Assembly: GCA_023362775.1 (NCBI GenBank)
Contig: JALMGJ010000006.1
Span: 11,922,501 to 11,986,500, forward strand
Direction: 5' to 3'
DNA from: Charina bottae
Taxonomy: Eukaryota > Chordata > Lepidosauria > Squamata > Charinaidae
Length of the DNA stretch: 64,000 nucleotides
Below the pieces are notes generated by a model. That model ran no database searches and was not told where the DNA came from. It saw only the letters and a program-made list of their open reading frames with translations. Numbering within the stretch: the stretch's first letter is position 1; each line of letters starts with the position of its first letter. Of the stretch, positions 1 through 11,351 are shown in pieces. Made by a program: the position numbers and the translations under genes.

Positions 1-789
1 AATGAATGAATGAATGACTGCTCACTGTTCTCCCATCCTTACCCACCTTTGCCTTTCCCTAAAGCTTGGAAAAAGGCCAAAGAATAACTTTAGCAACCAA
101 GATCACAAATCCCAGAATCCTCAGTAGGAAGCATGTTTCAAGGGTCACTTTTCAACTGAGGATTTTAAGAAATCTTTCTTCCTCCTAAATCAAACGTCTG
201 AAAATCTCCAGGTTTGAGATGAGCAGGATGATGATCTCTGGGAGAAGATTAAGGAAATCAGATGGCATTCTGATGTTCTTTGCTTTCTTGCTGGAATGAA
301 AAGAGATGAAATAATGATTTTCTACAAGAATATCAAGGGAAGCCTGGCAAGATATCATGTGAGTCAAACTCCTTTATCCACAAGGAAACTTGAAACACTA
401 TTGTCTGCATCTGGTAAATGTTGTTCGTTTTACAATACACAAAAGTAGCTTGATAGAGAGATTGACCTTTCTTAAAAGGCAGAGAAAAATTCAATACCTG
501 ACATTCATTAACAGTAGGTGGCTGATGTTGATTCTTGAGCCAGGCAGTAACACCCACTGCAAAAGAAGGCATGATGGGGGACTCTTCCCACAAACGGGTG
601 GAGAGACCAACCCAGCAGTGCCGGCATACTAGGCCATCTTGCAACAATCGAGCAGGCTCAGAAACGCTCAGAAACAGTTTAACATGTGTTCATGCTGTCA
701 TACCCATCATGCTATTCCTTTTCAGGGTAAGCAACAGTATGTAGAAGACGCAGTAAGCCAACGAAATTAAAGACATGAAATAAAAAAGG
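1..789. other. No gene or clear repeat
   Basis: Begins with four AATG units. Otherwise sequence without recognisable elements or exon-like conservation. Confidence 0.5.
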
Positions 790-803
790 ACAAAGGAGAC
801 ATT

Positions 804-1065
804 GGCTGTTGTGGGTCTTCCGGGCTGTGTGGCCGTGTTCTGGAAGTTGTGGTTCCTAACGTTTCGCCAGCATCTGTGGCCAGCATCTTCAGAGGGCAGG
901 AGCACAGATAGAAGAGATTTTGCTTCTGTCTGTGCTCCTGCCCTCTGAAGATGCTGGCCACAGATGCTGGCGAAACGTTAGGAACCACAACTTCCAGAAC
1001 ACGGCCACACAGCCCGGAAGACCCACAACAGCCATTGAACTCCGGCCGTGAAAGCCTTCGACAAT
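804..1065 (+). mobile_element. Inverted-repeat Penelope-like element (family B)
   Basis: Flanked by a 14 bp duplication, ACAAAGGAGACATT (790-803 and 1066-1079). The left arm (804-~905) is the reverse complement of the right arm (~925-1033), and the right side continues to the 3' end CCGGCCGTGAAAGCCTTCG. Each arm holds CTGAAGA...GAAACG, the position of the hammerhead-like core of PLE terminal repeats. It has no coding part. Confidence 0.8.
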
Positions 1066-1499
1066 ACAAAGGAGACATTACTAAAACTAGGACACATGGC
1101 CACTGTTTGGTATCCCTCTCCACATCTTTCTACCTTTGCAAACCACATTTGCTTCCATGACAGCCATATGCCTCTTCATGCATCCTCTAAACTTCTCACT
1201 TCTCTCTTTCTGAGGAACTCCTCAGCTCCGTCCAGCTACAGCTTTCTTGGTTTCCCCATTCCTTTCAATCCATTCATTCTTCCATCATACATTAGTCCTG
1301 TGATTTGGTCTCCATTTATTCTCCATATGTGGCCAAACTACCTCCATGTACTTCTTTCAGACTAGTCACTCACTTTTGCATTCAGCATCCATTCATTCTT
1401 GGCCCTCTCTCTCCTTGTTTGATAATACACGCATCTTAATTACCTATTAAGGAATGCAGACCTGGTCCTGGGAAGGAGGAAGGAATGAGCGAACTGTTA

Positions 1500-1790
1500 A
1501 AGGGGACTTTCAGAAAAGTTTACTCAGTCCTGACAGGCCAAATAATTTGCAGGGAATGTTAGACAGATTGTATGATGCAATGATGAGTACGGCTTTGAAA
1601 ATTAATGTATCCAAGATCAAGACAGTTGTGCCTGAATGGGAAAACAGAGTGAACAATTGCAAGATACAAATGAATAGTGAAAAACTACAGCAAGAAGATG
1701 CATTTGTGTTCCTTTGTAGAATGATAGGAAACTGGGTGGATTCCTTGGAAGATATGAAAAGGCTGGTGGAAAGGTAGTGGGTTCTGCGTA
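1500..1790 (+). pseudogene. LINE reverse transcriptase fragment (thumb side)
   Basis: LQGMLDRLYDAMMSTALKIN, then VSKIKTVVPEWENRVNNCKI, EDAFVFLCRMIGN resembles the RT block where ALKIN..KTK is followed by the F.YLG thumb motif. No catalytic YADD is included. Sequence at 1150-1375 on the opposite strand (GTGGCCAAACTACC) may be another piece of a LINE, as it resembles the FGH region. Confidence 0.4.
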
Positions 1791-2624
1791 AAGAGTAAAT
1801 TGTAAGAAACTCAAAATAACCCTGCCCTGACTTTTTTGGTATAAGTTGGGGCAGAGAGAAACTCTGAAAAGCTTTTGAGATTCTGTATTCAACCCCACAA
1901 CCATAAAGAACATTCTTGTGTTAGAAGGTAATCTTACCAAGGTTCGTCCCAAGCCGGGAATGAATAGACGCAGGCAGATGCTGGAACAGAGGTTTGCTGG
2001 TTTATTTCCAAGAGCACATGCAGAGTACAGAAGTACAGAATATGCTGGTTGGAAGGTGGACACCCCTGTATTTCCCCCACAGGTCATTTATATAGGAGAG
2101 CTTGGGTCGTTGCTATGCAAAGGTGTTCCTGCCCCCTAGGAACTTGAGAGAAGTGTAATTTGCCGGATTTCAGAGAGGAGGCGCTCTGTGGTTGGGCCCC
2201 CTGCTGTTTGTGTTTCCTGTCTGTGTTTCCTGTGGGCTGTGGCTTTGTCTACTACTTGGAATGTGCACCTTGGAAGGAATCTTTTGTTATTCAATTATGG
2301 AGATCTGTTTGGCTGGGGAAGAAGGTCTACCTGAATGGGCTGGCTAAGTTCTGTGAATGAGCTGACCTTTTGTGTTCCAAGCTTTCCAATTGAATCGGAA
2401 GGGAATTCTTTGTCTAAGCAGTTGGGCTTCCTTTTCCATCTTAATCTCTGGCATTATCAAACTCATTCTATTTTGTAACCTTTTAACAATTGGGCTTCCT
2501 TTACCTGTTCTGGGGGAAGACAACCTGCAGGGCAGGGAGAGATCTTGATTTATCCCAACACTTGGAATCCCTGCTATGCTAGTTTCTTCCTCAAAGGCGG
2601 GCAGTACCATATTCCCACTGCATT
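1791..2624. other. Unassigned sequence
   Basis: No known repeat recognised. A TATATAGG box at 2088 and several short frames carry no family signature. Confidence 0.45.
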
Positions 2625-2640
2625 CAACTTACTCTTATGT

Positions 2641-2915
2641 CTATGAAGGTTCTCAGTCATCCAGGTGGAACTGTCTGTAGCTTGAATCATGTCAACTGGA
2701 TTTCTATTTTCTCAGTGGAAGCATTTCGCTCCTTATCCAAAGAGCTTCTTCAGTCTGAGCAAAGTTGGTAAGGGACCACAGGTCACACAGCTACCTAGAA
2801 ACATATTTAGGATTCCCTTACCAACTTTGCTCAGACTGAAGAAGCTCCTTGGATAAGGAGCGAAACGTTTCCACTGAGAAAATAGAAATCCAGTTGACAT
2901 GATTCAAGCTACAGA
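2641..2915 (+). mobile_element. Inverted-repeat Penelope-like element (family A)
   Basis: Flanked by a 16 bp duplication, CAACTTACTCTTATGT (2625-2640 and 2916-2931). The left arm is the reverse complement of the right arm, which contains CTGAAGA (2836-2842), a 7 bp stem pairing GCTCCTT with AAGGAGC around a GGAT loop, and GAAAC (2862-2866). The left side additionally carries the short 3' end CTATGAAGGTTCTCAGTCAT. Confidence 0.83.
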
Positions 2916-2931
2916 CAACTTACTCTTATGT

Positions 2932-4003
2932 TTCTCCTGGCACACTCAGCATTCATTTCCCTATAAAAAGTGGTAGACTTCATTATTACACCCCCTCATA
3001 TGCAGACATTTTCACTTGTTTTGACATTTACTTCCTGCAACCAACTACACAATGAAGGTCAGCAGGCCTTACAGACACCCAGTGTGATTTGGGCTCATGT
3101 TGCAAGTGAGCCGAACTTTTAAAAACAATAACAAATAGTAGAAATCTCACGTGAGCATCAATTCTTGTGAGTTTTCAGTAGTCTCAATGCCAGGCTGCAT
3201 GAAGTCTGGGGGGGAAACCGCCCCAATTTTGATGCTTTAAGGCATTTTTAAATCTTAAATTTTCTTGAAACTTAATACTTTGGGGAAATCTGTAGATGCT
3301 ACATAGGGCCTTGAAGATGACTTGGTTTCTGCAGGACACAACTTGCTGGCCTTGATCCTAAAACGTAATTTTGACCCTTATCTATAGCTCTCTTTGCAAT
3401 ATACCTACTGTATGGCATACATTTTAACTTCGCTGAAGAATGCAAGATCAACTTTTAACAGCAAGAGGAGGAGTTTTCCCACTTTATTACTTAAAACTTT
3501 TTGCTTCAATAACTTGTTGATTACAGTGCTTTTTAAACAATCCCCTCTTTCCAGATGGCAAATCCATTTCTTTTTCCCTCCTTGCTTCTTTCAGGATAGA
3601 TAGGACAGGCACTTTGAGAACCGTCTCTGCTCACTTCGCATCAGAAAAGATTCCCAATTCATATACTCGAAGCAGACTCTTTCTGAAGCTTTTCTTTCTT
3701 TTTATTTTTATTTTCTAAAAGCATCCTTGAATTGATCTAATTTCTCCCTTTGTTGGAGAAGGGACTGTCAATATCAATGTGTCTGATATTGTATGCCTTT
3801 TGCAGAAAGCCTATTGTTCCCTTTGATTCTTTTGGCTAATAGCCAAGATGCTTACTCAGTGCCAGTTATATTACCATTCCATTTCTGAGGTTTGTCCTTG
3901 CCCAGATTATCAATCTGCATGTTTCCTTAAGTAGTGAACAACTTCATTTTGACATTGTGGGATTTTAGCCTGAAGTTATAACACAGTAACTTTTCTGATT
4001 TGT
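2932..4003. other. Unassigned sequence
   Basis: Non-coding, AT-rich in the second half. Nothing recognised. Confidence 0.5.
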
Positions 4004-4461
4004 TTTATTTATGTATTTATTTAATTTTTATCCCACCTTTATTATTATTTTGTAAATAACTCAAGGTGGCGAACATACCTAATACTCCTTCCTCCTCCTC
4101 TTTTCCCCACAACAACAACCCTGTGAGGTGAGTTGGGCTGAGAGACAGGGACTGGCCCAAGGTCACCCAGCCAGCTTTCATTCCTAAGGCGGGACTAGAA
4201 CTCTCAGTCTCCTGGTTTGCCATTGGCTCCTTCCTAGGGCTGAGAGACAGGGACTGGCCCAAGGTCACCCAGCTGGCTTTCGTGCCTAAGGCGGGACTAG
4301 AACTCTCAGTCTCCTGGTTTGCCATTGGCTCCTTCCTAGGGCTGAGAGACAGGGACTGGCCCAAGGTCACCCAGCCGGCTTTCATGCCTAAGGCGGGACT
4401 AGAACTCACAGACACCTGGTTTCTAGCCCAGCACCTTAAGCACTAGACCAAACTGACTCTC
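4004..4461 (-). mobile_element. MIR-like SINE with three tandem 102 bp units
   Basis: The minus strand reads from a degenerate tRNA-like head (GGTTTAGTCTAGTGCTTAAG region, around 4435-4460) through GGGTGACCTTGGGCCAGTC to an L2-type end (GGTGGGATAAAAATTAAATA). The segment starting GGGCTGAGAGACAGG on the plus strand occurs at 4135, 4237 and 4339, exactly 102 bp apart. Because 102 is divisible by three, an open frame runs through all units; it is not a gene. Confidence 0.82.
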
Positions 4462-4725
4462 TGTTCAGCACAAGATCAGAGTAACTATCCAACAGTTGCA
4501 AAGAGTCCAGAAAGACAACACCATTGGGTCAAGGTGGTGAGGAAAACCAGCTATGAACCTCCATGGACTCACTTCTCTGTATCTCAAAGCCAGTCCTGCA
4601 AATAAATGTTCTATAAATGGATCCTTCACTGAAGATTGCAAGAAAAACAATTTCTTGAAGATTCTTGCAGAATAAAACATCTTACCTTGGCACAGCTTGT
4701 CTTATTTAGCAGTAGGGTGCTTCCT

Positions 4726-4910
4726 CTGCACCTCAGCAGGTGGAAGATCTTGTCTGAGCTTGAAAATTAAGCAGAGTTAGGTCTTACTGGAGTTTGGATG
4801 AGAGACCACAGAGAATACCAGGGCTGAAAACTAAACTGGGAAGTCAAAAAACATCCTGAAGAAGAGAGTGGTAAAACACTTCATTATTGTTGCTAAGAAA
4901 ACTACATAGA
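4726..4910 (+). mobile_element. 5S rRNA-derived SINE
   Basis: GAAGATCTTGTCTGAGCTTG, AATTAAGCAGAGTTAGG, then TTTGGATGAGAGACCAC and GAATACCAGGGCTG follow 5S rRNA order (GATCTCGTCTGAT, AAGCAGGGTC, TTGGATGGGAGACCGC, GAATACCGGGTGC). The 3' part GAAGAGAGTGGTAAAACACT and TTGCTAAGAAAACTACATAG is the usual SINE body. It is not a functional 5S gene, because internal control elements are mutated. Confidence 0.75.
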
Positions 4911-6728
4911 TATATTTAATGGACCTCAGGTTCATGCATGGACTTCAAGATTAACTTCTATAGTGAAGATCAGAAAATGGAGATCAGGGAAAGGTTAAGT
5001 GTTTCAGCCTTCTGCTTTGTCTCTGTCTTGCGTTGCTTAGGCCCTACTACAGGGCACTGAATTTACGTCTCATGAAAAAGCTCAGTCTGGGTTGACAGAA
5101 CGGTGTTAACCGTTTCAAACTAGCTTCCCTCGGATGGTTGCAGAACCACAAGGATAGATGTTTCTCTGTTAATCAAGTCCTCCAGAATCTCCAGTGGGGT
5201 GGGGGAAAGAGCTTAAAATCCAAATATTCCAACAGATCTAAATTACTGATTGGAGTGCTGGTTAAGGTTAGTTCTAAGGACGTTTGATCATTAAGCATTT
5301 CTTTATGCTTAGTAGTACATTGCTTTTGTAGGAGTTCCAGATTAATCAGCTTCTATGGGCTTTAATGAGTAATTTTTCAACTCTAAGTTAAAATTGATGG
5401 GAGAATCAATATAGGCATTTTGATAATTGAAAACAGTGGGTGATAATTCTGTACTGAAAACAAGTTCATAGGAACAGAAGAGAGATAAAACACCGTCAGG
5501 GGGAAAGAAGAAAAGATTACAGAAGCAATCTCAATTAAATGTCAATGATTAGGAACATTGCATCAATACTTTTTTTTTCTCTTTCCAATACCATGTCTTG
5601 CTCTCCTCACTTTTCCATCAAATGTTATTTAGGATTACCGTATCTGAACTTTTTGAAAAGAGAATATTGGAGAGGAGATTGATTTGGCTAATCTGTCCTC
5701 CATCCCAGAAAAATCAGTTAATTTGTTTACTTAACTCTGCATTGGTCTCCTACTGTTTCTCTGTGACCACAAGGTGGCTCTTCTGTGGGTTGACCCTCCT
5801 GATATCTTCACAACAGCAACCCTGTGAGGTAGATAGGGCTGAGAGAGAATGACAAACCTGTGAGCTCTGCAGCTGAGCAGGTTGCTGAAGCTGGTCTCCC
5901 ATGTCCAAATCCAACATTCACACATTAATTCTCCACATTGCACTGCTGTTCCACACATTCCCTGAATAATAACAAGAACAACAAACAATGGAGGAAGGCT
6001 GGATCCTAGGTTGGGAGGCCAAAAGAGGAGAAGAGGGATGCAAGTTGGGTCTTGTAATAGAGGTAGTAGTGGGAAAACCAGGGGATGAGCAGGCAAAGGA
6101 ACAAAGTTGAGGAAGGGTGTGCTGGCTGCGTAAAGGCCCAGGAGAAGGATAGTCCAAAGAGGTAAAAAGAAAATAGAAAGAAGCTTCGTTGGGGGGTACC
6201 ACCACAGGGACACCGATGGTGGTGCTGATTCTGCTCAGAGACTGGTCTGGTATCCAATAAACCATTTTAGCTCATTTCAGATTCCTGCCTGGTCAGGATA
6301 TTTACAGTAAAAAAACTAGACTTGTTCAGGAAATTCCCACATATATGATAACTCTGTTTTATTCTGAGAAGACCCAGTGGCTTTGATGAAATAAATGAAA
6401 GTAGAATCAAAATTAAATGGGCTTTAAGTGATACTCAGGGATCCAGGATTGTATTCCCTCTGTTCTTCAACATTATGGACTGGAGCAGAAATACTTCTGG
6501 TCAATTAAAAAAAAATGACCCAATTTTCCTCTCTCAAATCTATGTGCAAAGTGACATGTGGTTAGAGAGCCAATCTCTACACAATACCAAATTTTGCAAT
6601 GCAGTCCAGAACTGAAAATATGGACAGAAAAATGCATAGTTTAGGGAAAGGAGTGCACAAAACGAGTGGAAAAACTGTTTTACTAGAGGAAATTGCTTGC
6701 AAATAGTTGTGAGGAAAAGTGCATAGGA

Positions 6729-6730
<2 letters not shown>
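4911..6730. other. Largely unassigned, one MIR-like fragment
   Basis: Apart from the fragment at 5795-5885 I see no element. The open frames on the minus strand at 5731-6265 overlap one another in different phases and show no domain. Confidence 0.45.
5795..5885 (-). mobile_element. MIR-like SINE fragment
   Basis: ACAACAGCAACCCTGTGAGG followed by TAGGGCTGAGAGAGAATGAC matches the internal part of the MIR-like SINEs. Head and tail are absent. Confidence 0.55.

Positions 6731-6772
<42 letters not shown>
6731..6772. repeat. (GT)n microsatellite
   Basis: 21 uninterrupted GT units. Confidence 0.98.
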
Positions 6773-6775
<3 letters not shown>

Positions 6776-8546
6776 CCTTTTTAAATTTAAAATGTCTAAT
6801 AGCACGCATTATTAATTGTTGGCTGCCCTTTCACTCTATTGAAATGTTGGTTCTAGAGATGTCCTCCTTATTCGGCTTAACAGTAAGACTAGTCCTGCAA
6901 GTTGGCCAATTTTATATCTAACTGCATCCTAGGATTCTTATGGACACAAACCCTTGCTAATTTAGGACCCTGCACTGTACGATTTGATCCTATGTTCCAT
7001 TATGTAAACTTCAAGGATCTTAAGATCTACAACCAAGCTCTTCATAAGATCAGAAGGCAAGATTTTTCTTGACCCTGGGATCCAACCCATTTTTCTGTAT
7101 CTGCTGCAGAACTCATTACTAGTATGGTTAGCTTGGCAGACAAAACATTCTGAAAATAGAAGTGTTTTAAGTAAAAAACTTAAATTAAGCTTGACTCCCA
7201 GTGACTCCATCCCTCCATCCATTTTTCCTGGAAGTGCTCTAGAAGTGATGTGCTCTTCCTTCTGAGATGGTCTTCTTCTTTTTTTTTTTTTTGACTTCCC
7301 AGTCTAGCCAAGAGTCCTAAAATTCCTTGGTGGGCTCTCATCCAAGAGAGGAATCCTTAAAGCTAACATTCCTTTTTGCAATTGGCAGCTTTTCCAACCG
7401 GTGCCAAAATTGTTCAAATGCCTAATTATCCTAAAAATTATATCCCCCTCATCCTGGCTTTTCTTTACATCCCACCGTTGACCTTGCAGTATTTATTATT
7501 TTACATGATGAATTTAAATGTAAAAGGTAATACTGTGCAGCACATTCTTGAAGCAGTCCATTTTTAAATGTGAAGCAAACAATGACCAAGGCTATTTATG
7601 GAGATATTTCGCATTTGGTGTTTTTCCTCCTCAGGCAAAAAAAAAAATGAAAATAAAAATAAACATCAGTCCAATTATAAGCAGACCAAAGTTTTTATTA
7701 TGGGTTTAATTTTGAAATGCAAATGGACCATTGTGAAATTGCATGTTGAAATTATAATTTGTACTTTTTATTTGTGTCAGTGGATTAGCAAACTGTCCTG
7801 CACTGAAATTAATTATAGAGAGGGAGAGAGACATAAAAACAGCTACAAGATAACAATATGCTTGAACATGCCAAAATTACTCAGAGGGTCTTCTCTGAAA
7901 ATTTCCTTTTGACCTATCCATCATAGTGGCTGTAAATAAATGCTTGCCACCTGCCCCAATCTGCAACAAATCTCTTCCATGGGACAACATAAAGAGCATT
8001 TGATGAGAGCCTTAATATTGTACCCATTGCAGAAAGAAGAGAATTAGTAGAGTTTAGAGAATGAACTGAGAAGAATTTTATGTTGACAGATCTTGCAGTT
8101 AAAACTCTTCCTGGACATGAAAAGACACAAAGCGTGGCATTCAATAGTGTATATTCAGACATTGGTTGCCCACAAGGACTATGATGATCACTCCCAAAGA
8201 ACTTCTACATTCTTTATGAATCTATGCATTCTATGATTAGAATATATTTGCATCTTAAAGGAAACTGTCAATATATGAACCTCTCTGGCACTGATCCCTT
8301 GCAGTACTGAGTATATAAAATTAGATGCACATATCATTCCACTTCGAGGAATCCATCAGAGTTTTTTTGGAGGGGATCTTCCATACTTAGAAGAAATTTT
8401 TCCATGAGACAAAGGTTCATGAAAGGCAATGAGTCCATTGAACAATTTATCCTCAGGAGAGCTACTTTTCATGGCCTCAGTAAGATATTTATAAGTGAAG
8501 ATATGTGAAGATAAACTGAACTGAAGTTCGAAGAGAATATATGTAG
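6773..8546. other. Unassigned, includes one candidate conserved element
   Basis: AT-rich and repeat-poor. The only notable subregion is 7600-7830, listed separately. Confidence 0.45.
7600..7830. promoter_or_regulatory. Candidate conserved non-coding element
   Basis: Repeat-free AT-rich stretch with ATGCAAAT at 7717-7724 and a SOX-type CCATTGTG at 7728-7735, plus TAAT-rich flanks. The function is conjecture. Confidence 0.25.
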
Positions 8547-9260
8547 CTCAGGGTTGAACTGTGGAGTCCTTGGTGCTCTCTGAGCCTTGTTGTTTTCTTG
8601 CAGACGTTTCATTGCCAGGCTAGGCAACATCTTCAGTGCGAAAAGGGAGTGGGACTTGTTCTCTGTTTATATACCCTGGCTTGTCCTGCCTGTGTTGGTG
8701 GGGGTGTTGTACTCTCCTTGGTAGTTCCTTGGTTGGGCTGTTGTTTGCTGCTTGGTTGATTGACTGAATTAATAGTTCCTTGATTAGGGTCTATTGTGTT
8801 GTGGGCACAGAGAGAATCTTCTAGCTGTGCTCCTGTCCTCTGAAGATGCCAGCCACAGCTACTGGCAAAACGTTAGGAACCAAAACTGCCAGAACACGGC
8901 CACACAGCCCGGAAAACCCACAACAACCATCGGATTCCGGCCGTGAAAGCCTTCGACTATACACTTGATGTTAATCTTTGCCTATCTGGGTGTTGATTGC
9001 TGGCAAGGAGGTGTTCTGGTCTTCTGGCTTTTCTGTTCTCTCTTATGAATGGTATGTAAATGTTGTTTACATCTATGTGTCTGTTGATGGCTGCTTTGTC
9101 TGAGTGCCAAGCTTCCAGGAATTCTCTAGCATTTTTGGATTTGGCTTGGTTTAAGATGCTCACAGTTTCCCAGTTGAAAGTATGGTTAAGTCTGTCCATG
9201 TGTTGTAAGATTAAGTTGAACTGGAGTTTATTTGCACTCATAATCATCCTCTACATCATC
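8547..9260 (-). mobile_element. Penelope-like element, third family (C), with GIY-YIG fragment
   Basis: On the minus strand, 9247-8957 encodes DRLNHTFNWETVSILN, AREFLEAWHSDKAAINRHID and IYIPF, which is the C-terminal GIY-YIG region of a PLE family different from that at 40 kb. The frame then leaves the domain and continues as a 3' UTR to about 8547. There the core CTGAAGA ... stem ... GAAACG (8642-8612) sits before the end. The body is interrupted by a family B fragment at about 8820-8967. Confidence 0.72.
8820..8967 (+). mobile_element. PLE family B 3' fragment nested in family C
   Basis: CTGAAGATGCCAGCC ... GGCAAAACG, then AGGAACC, CACGGCCACACAGCCCGG and CCGGCCGTGAAAGCCTTCG match the family B copies at 0.8 and 28.9 kb. 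It is a single arm, not an inverted pair. Here the putative stem still pairs (GCCAG with CTGGC), unlike the other two copies. No clear duplication was seen at the edges. Confidence 0.7.
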
Positions 9261-9798
9261 CACTAGGAAAACCTTTCCAGCATATTTCTGCCCACAGGTA
9301 GAAGAAACTGGGTTCAGAATAACAACCCAGTGACTGCATGTGAAGGCTACAATTTTGTTAGAGACTGTTTTATAGGATCAAATGATCATGGCAAAGATCT
9401 ACTTTCTCCTAACCAATGGCTGGACATGTGTCATATCTCAACAGTTCCTAGTCTGGAGACTAGTATAAAAGGGACTTCTTGTCTAATCAGGAGCCTAATT
9501 AAGTAACAGTGCACCAAGGGCACACATCTCTTCATTTTCATTGGCACTTGTTGGCAAAATTGCTGTAGTTCACCTTCCCAAGTCAGGGGCAGTATGGAGT
9601 TCTAATGGTCTCTTCTGACTGGGAATTCTGGGAACTGAAGGATATTTGAATTGGAAAAATCATGGGAATCCAGCAAGATGGAAGTGGGAACTGAACAAGC
9701 AACTTGGGAACAGGCAAACAGAGAGTGGGAATGGATCAGGATGATAGCATTTCATTTGCTAGCTGAGAGCCTGTCACTCAGGGGTTGAGTGTGGAGAA
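9261..9798. other. Unassigned, with a CCAAT/TATA pair
   Basis: ACCAATGG at 9412 and TATAAAAGG at 9464 are spaced like a core promoter or an LTR U3 region, but no gene or LTR boundary supports either. Confidence 0.3.
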
Positions 9799-9826
9799 AT
9801 CATCTTCATCTTCATCTTCATCATTA
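9799..9826. repeat. (CTTCAT)n short array
   Basis: Four CATCTT-type units. Confidence 0.85.
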
Positions 9827-10084
9827 TATTTTATTTACAAAGGGCCCGAAATCGCTAGATGATGCACAATCCATTTTTTTAAAAAAGACCATTCCCACTG
9901 CCCACGGGTGACTGACACAACAGCTAAAATGTGGCAAAGAACAGGGAGGAGCAGTGACATAGAAGGATCTTGTTGCCAACTTTATTGGCACCAAATTAAA
10001 AACTGCTTTTTGATGGAAGAAAAAGATAGTGCATTTGCCTTTTGGGAGGGTACCCTTTTTTCTCCATCCCTTTATTGTCAGTCC

Positions 10085-10461
10085 TCTTCTAAATTGAGCT
10101 GCATCATTAAATTATTATTATGGTTGGTCACACAGTCAGCCAGATGTTTAGACTGGATTTGGCATTTTTGTCCACCTATCGAGTCCTTCCCAAGGACTTG
10201 GGATAGGCAGATGTTGTTGCTTAATAATAATCACCGGATGTCAGCTGTTCCAAGTAAAGCTGCCTTTTGTAATTAACTGATGTGATTTTGTCAATGCCGA
10301 TGGTGTTCAAGTGGTGCTCCAGATGTTTTGGAATTGCACCTAAGGTGCCTATTAGTATTGGTACTACCTTGGTTTTCTTTTGCCACAGTCATTCTACTTC
10401 TATTTGCAGATCTTTGTATTTTGTGATTTTCTCTTCTCTTCTGCTGTCTCCAGGTATTGCA

Positions 10462-10462
<1 letters not shown>
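10085..10462 (-). pseudogene. LINE polyprotein C-terminal fragment
   Basis: The minus strand encodes EKITKYKDLQIEVE, a TGA where Trp or Cys is expected, LWQKKTKVVPILIGTLG, AIPKHLEHHLNTIGIDKI and then decays. The VVPI.IG.LG..PK.L pattern is a recurrent C-terminal module of vertebrate non-LTR retrotransposon proteins. The clade (R2/R4-like or other) cannot be fixed here. The ATT/ATC microsatellite abuts its upstream side. Confidence 0.55.

Positions 10463-10528
<66 letters not shown>
10460..10528. repeat. (ATT)n-(ATC)n compound microsatellite
   Basis: About 11 ATT units switch to about 12 ATC units. It produces Asp- and Asn-runs in translation. Confidence 0.97.
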
Positions 10529-10529
<1 letters not shown>

Positions 10530-10845
10530 TTTCCTTTGCTCTTTCTTCAAATGTTTTTCATTCCTTTGTCTGGTTCCTTTTGCAGTAGCCCTTCAGACAA
10601 GTATTCTTAAACCTCCAACAGGAGTTCTGTTAGAGGGCCCATGTTAGAAGGGTATTTTCCAGTGAGCATAAATAAATTCTGACAACTGATAGGACTCTTC
10701 CCAATGACAAGATGCTAACTGAACTGTTGGAATTATCTTGGCAAATGTCCACAGGAATGGGCACTAATCTACTTCCCAGGTAAATTAGAATTGCCTTGGA
10801 TTGCAATGTTAAAGACTAAATAGGAATTTCAACTTGAGAATTTAT

Positions 10846-11194
10846 TTTTATTTTTTTTTATTTTCTATCCTGCCTTTATTATTTTTATAAATAACTCAAG
10901 GCGGCGAACATACCTAATACTCCTTCCTCCTCCTCTTTTCCCCACAACAACAACCTTGTGAGGTGAGCTGGGCTGAGAGACAGGGACTGCCCCGAGGTCA
11001 CCCAGCCAGCTTTCATGCCTAAGGCAGGACTAGAACTTTCAGTCTCCTGTTTGCCATTGGCTCCTTCCTAGGGCTGAGAGACAGGGACTGGCCCAAGGTC
11101 ACCCAGCCGGCTTTCATGCCTAAGGCGGGACTAGAACTCACAGACTCCTGGTTTCTAGCCCAGCACCTTAACCACTAGACCAAACTGGCTCTCA
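10846..11194 (-). mobile_element. MIR-like SINE with two tandem ~101 bp units
   Basis: Same family as at 4.0 kb. The GGGCTGAGAGACAGG segment starts at 10970 and 11071. L2-like end at the left (TTTTCTATCCTGCCTTTATT), head at the right (CACCTTAACCACTAGACC). Confidence 0.85.
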
Positions 11195-11206
11195 ATTTAG
11201 TTTGTT

Positions 11207-11351
11207 TTCTTCTTCTTCTTCTTCTTCTTCTTCTTCTTCTTCTTCTTCTTCTTCTTCTTCTTCTTCTTCTTCTTCTTCTTCTTCTTCTTCTCCTCCTCCT
11301 CCTCCTCCTCCTCCTCCTCCTCCTCCTCCTCCTCCTCCTCCTCCTCCTCCT
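11207..11351. repeat. (TTC)n-(TCC)n polypyrimidine tract
   Basis: About 28 TTC units followed by about 20 TCC units, a 145 bp homopyrimidine strand that could form triplex (H-DNA). It follows 12 bp after a MIR-like SINE. Confidence 0.97.

Noticed and set aside
4017..4415. Repetitive 132-codon frame (SSSPALGMKAGWVTLGQSL repeats), and the similar one at 14366-14686
   Set aside because: Read-through of the 102 bp SINE units, whose length is a multiple of three.
4135..4440. CRISPR-like spaced repeats
   Set aside because: Direct tandem units without variable spacers, inside a SINE of a eukaryotic genome.
4726..4830. 5S rRNA gene
   Set aside because: Diverged, truncated and followed by a SINE body.
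5731..6265. Overlapping 160-, 115- and 83-codon minus-strand frames
   Set aside because: Three phases open together, no start context, no family pattern and no splice-site support.
10291..10530. Poly-Asp/poly-Asn frame
   Set aside because: Translation of the ATC/ATT microsatellite.
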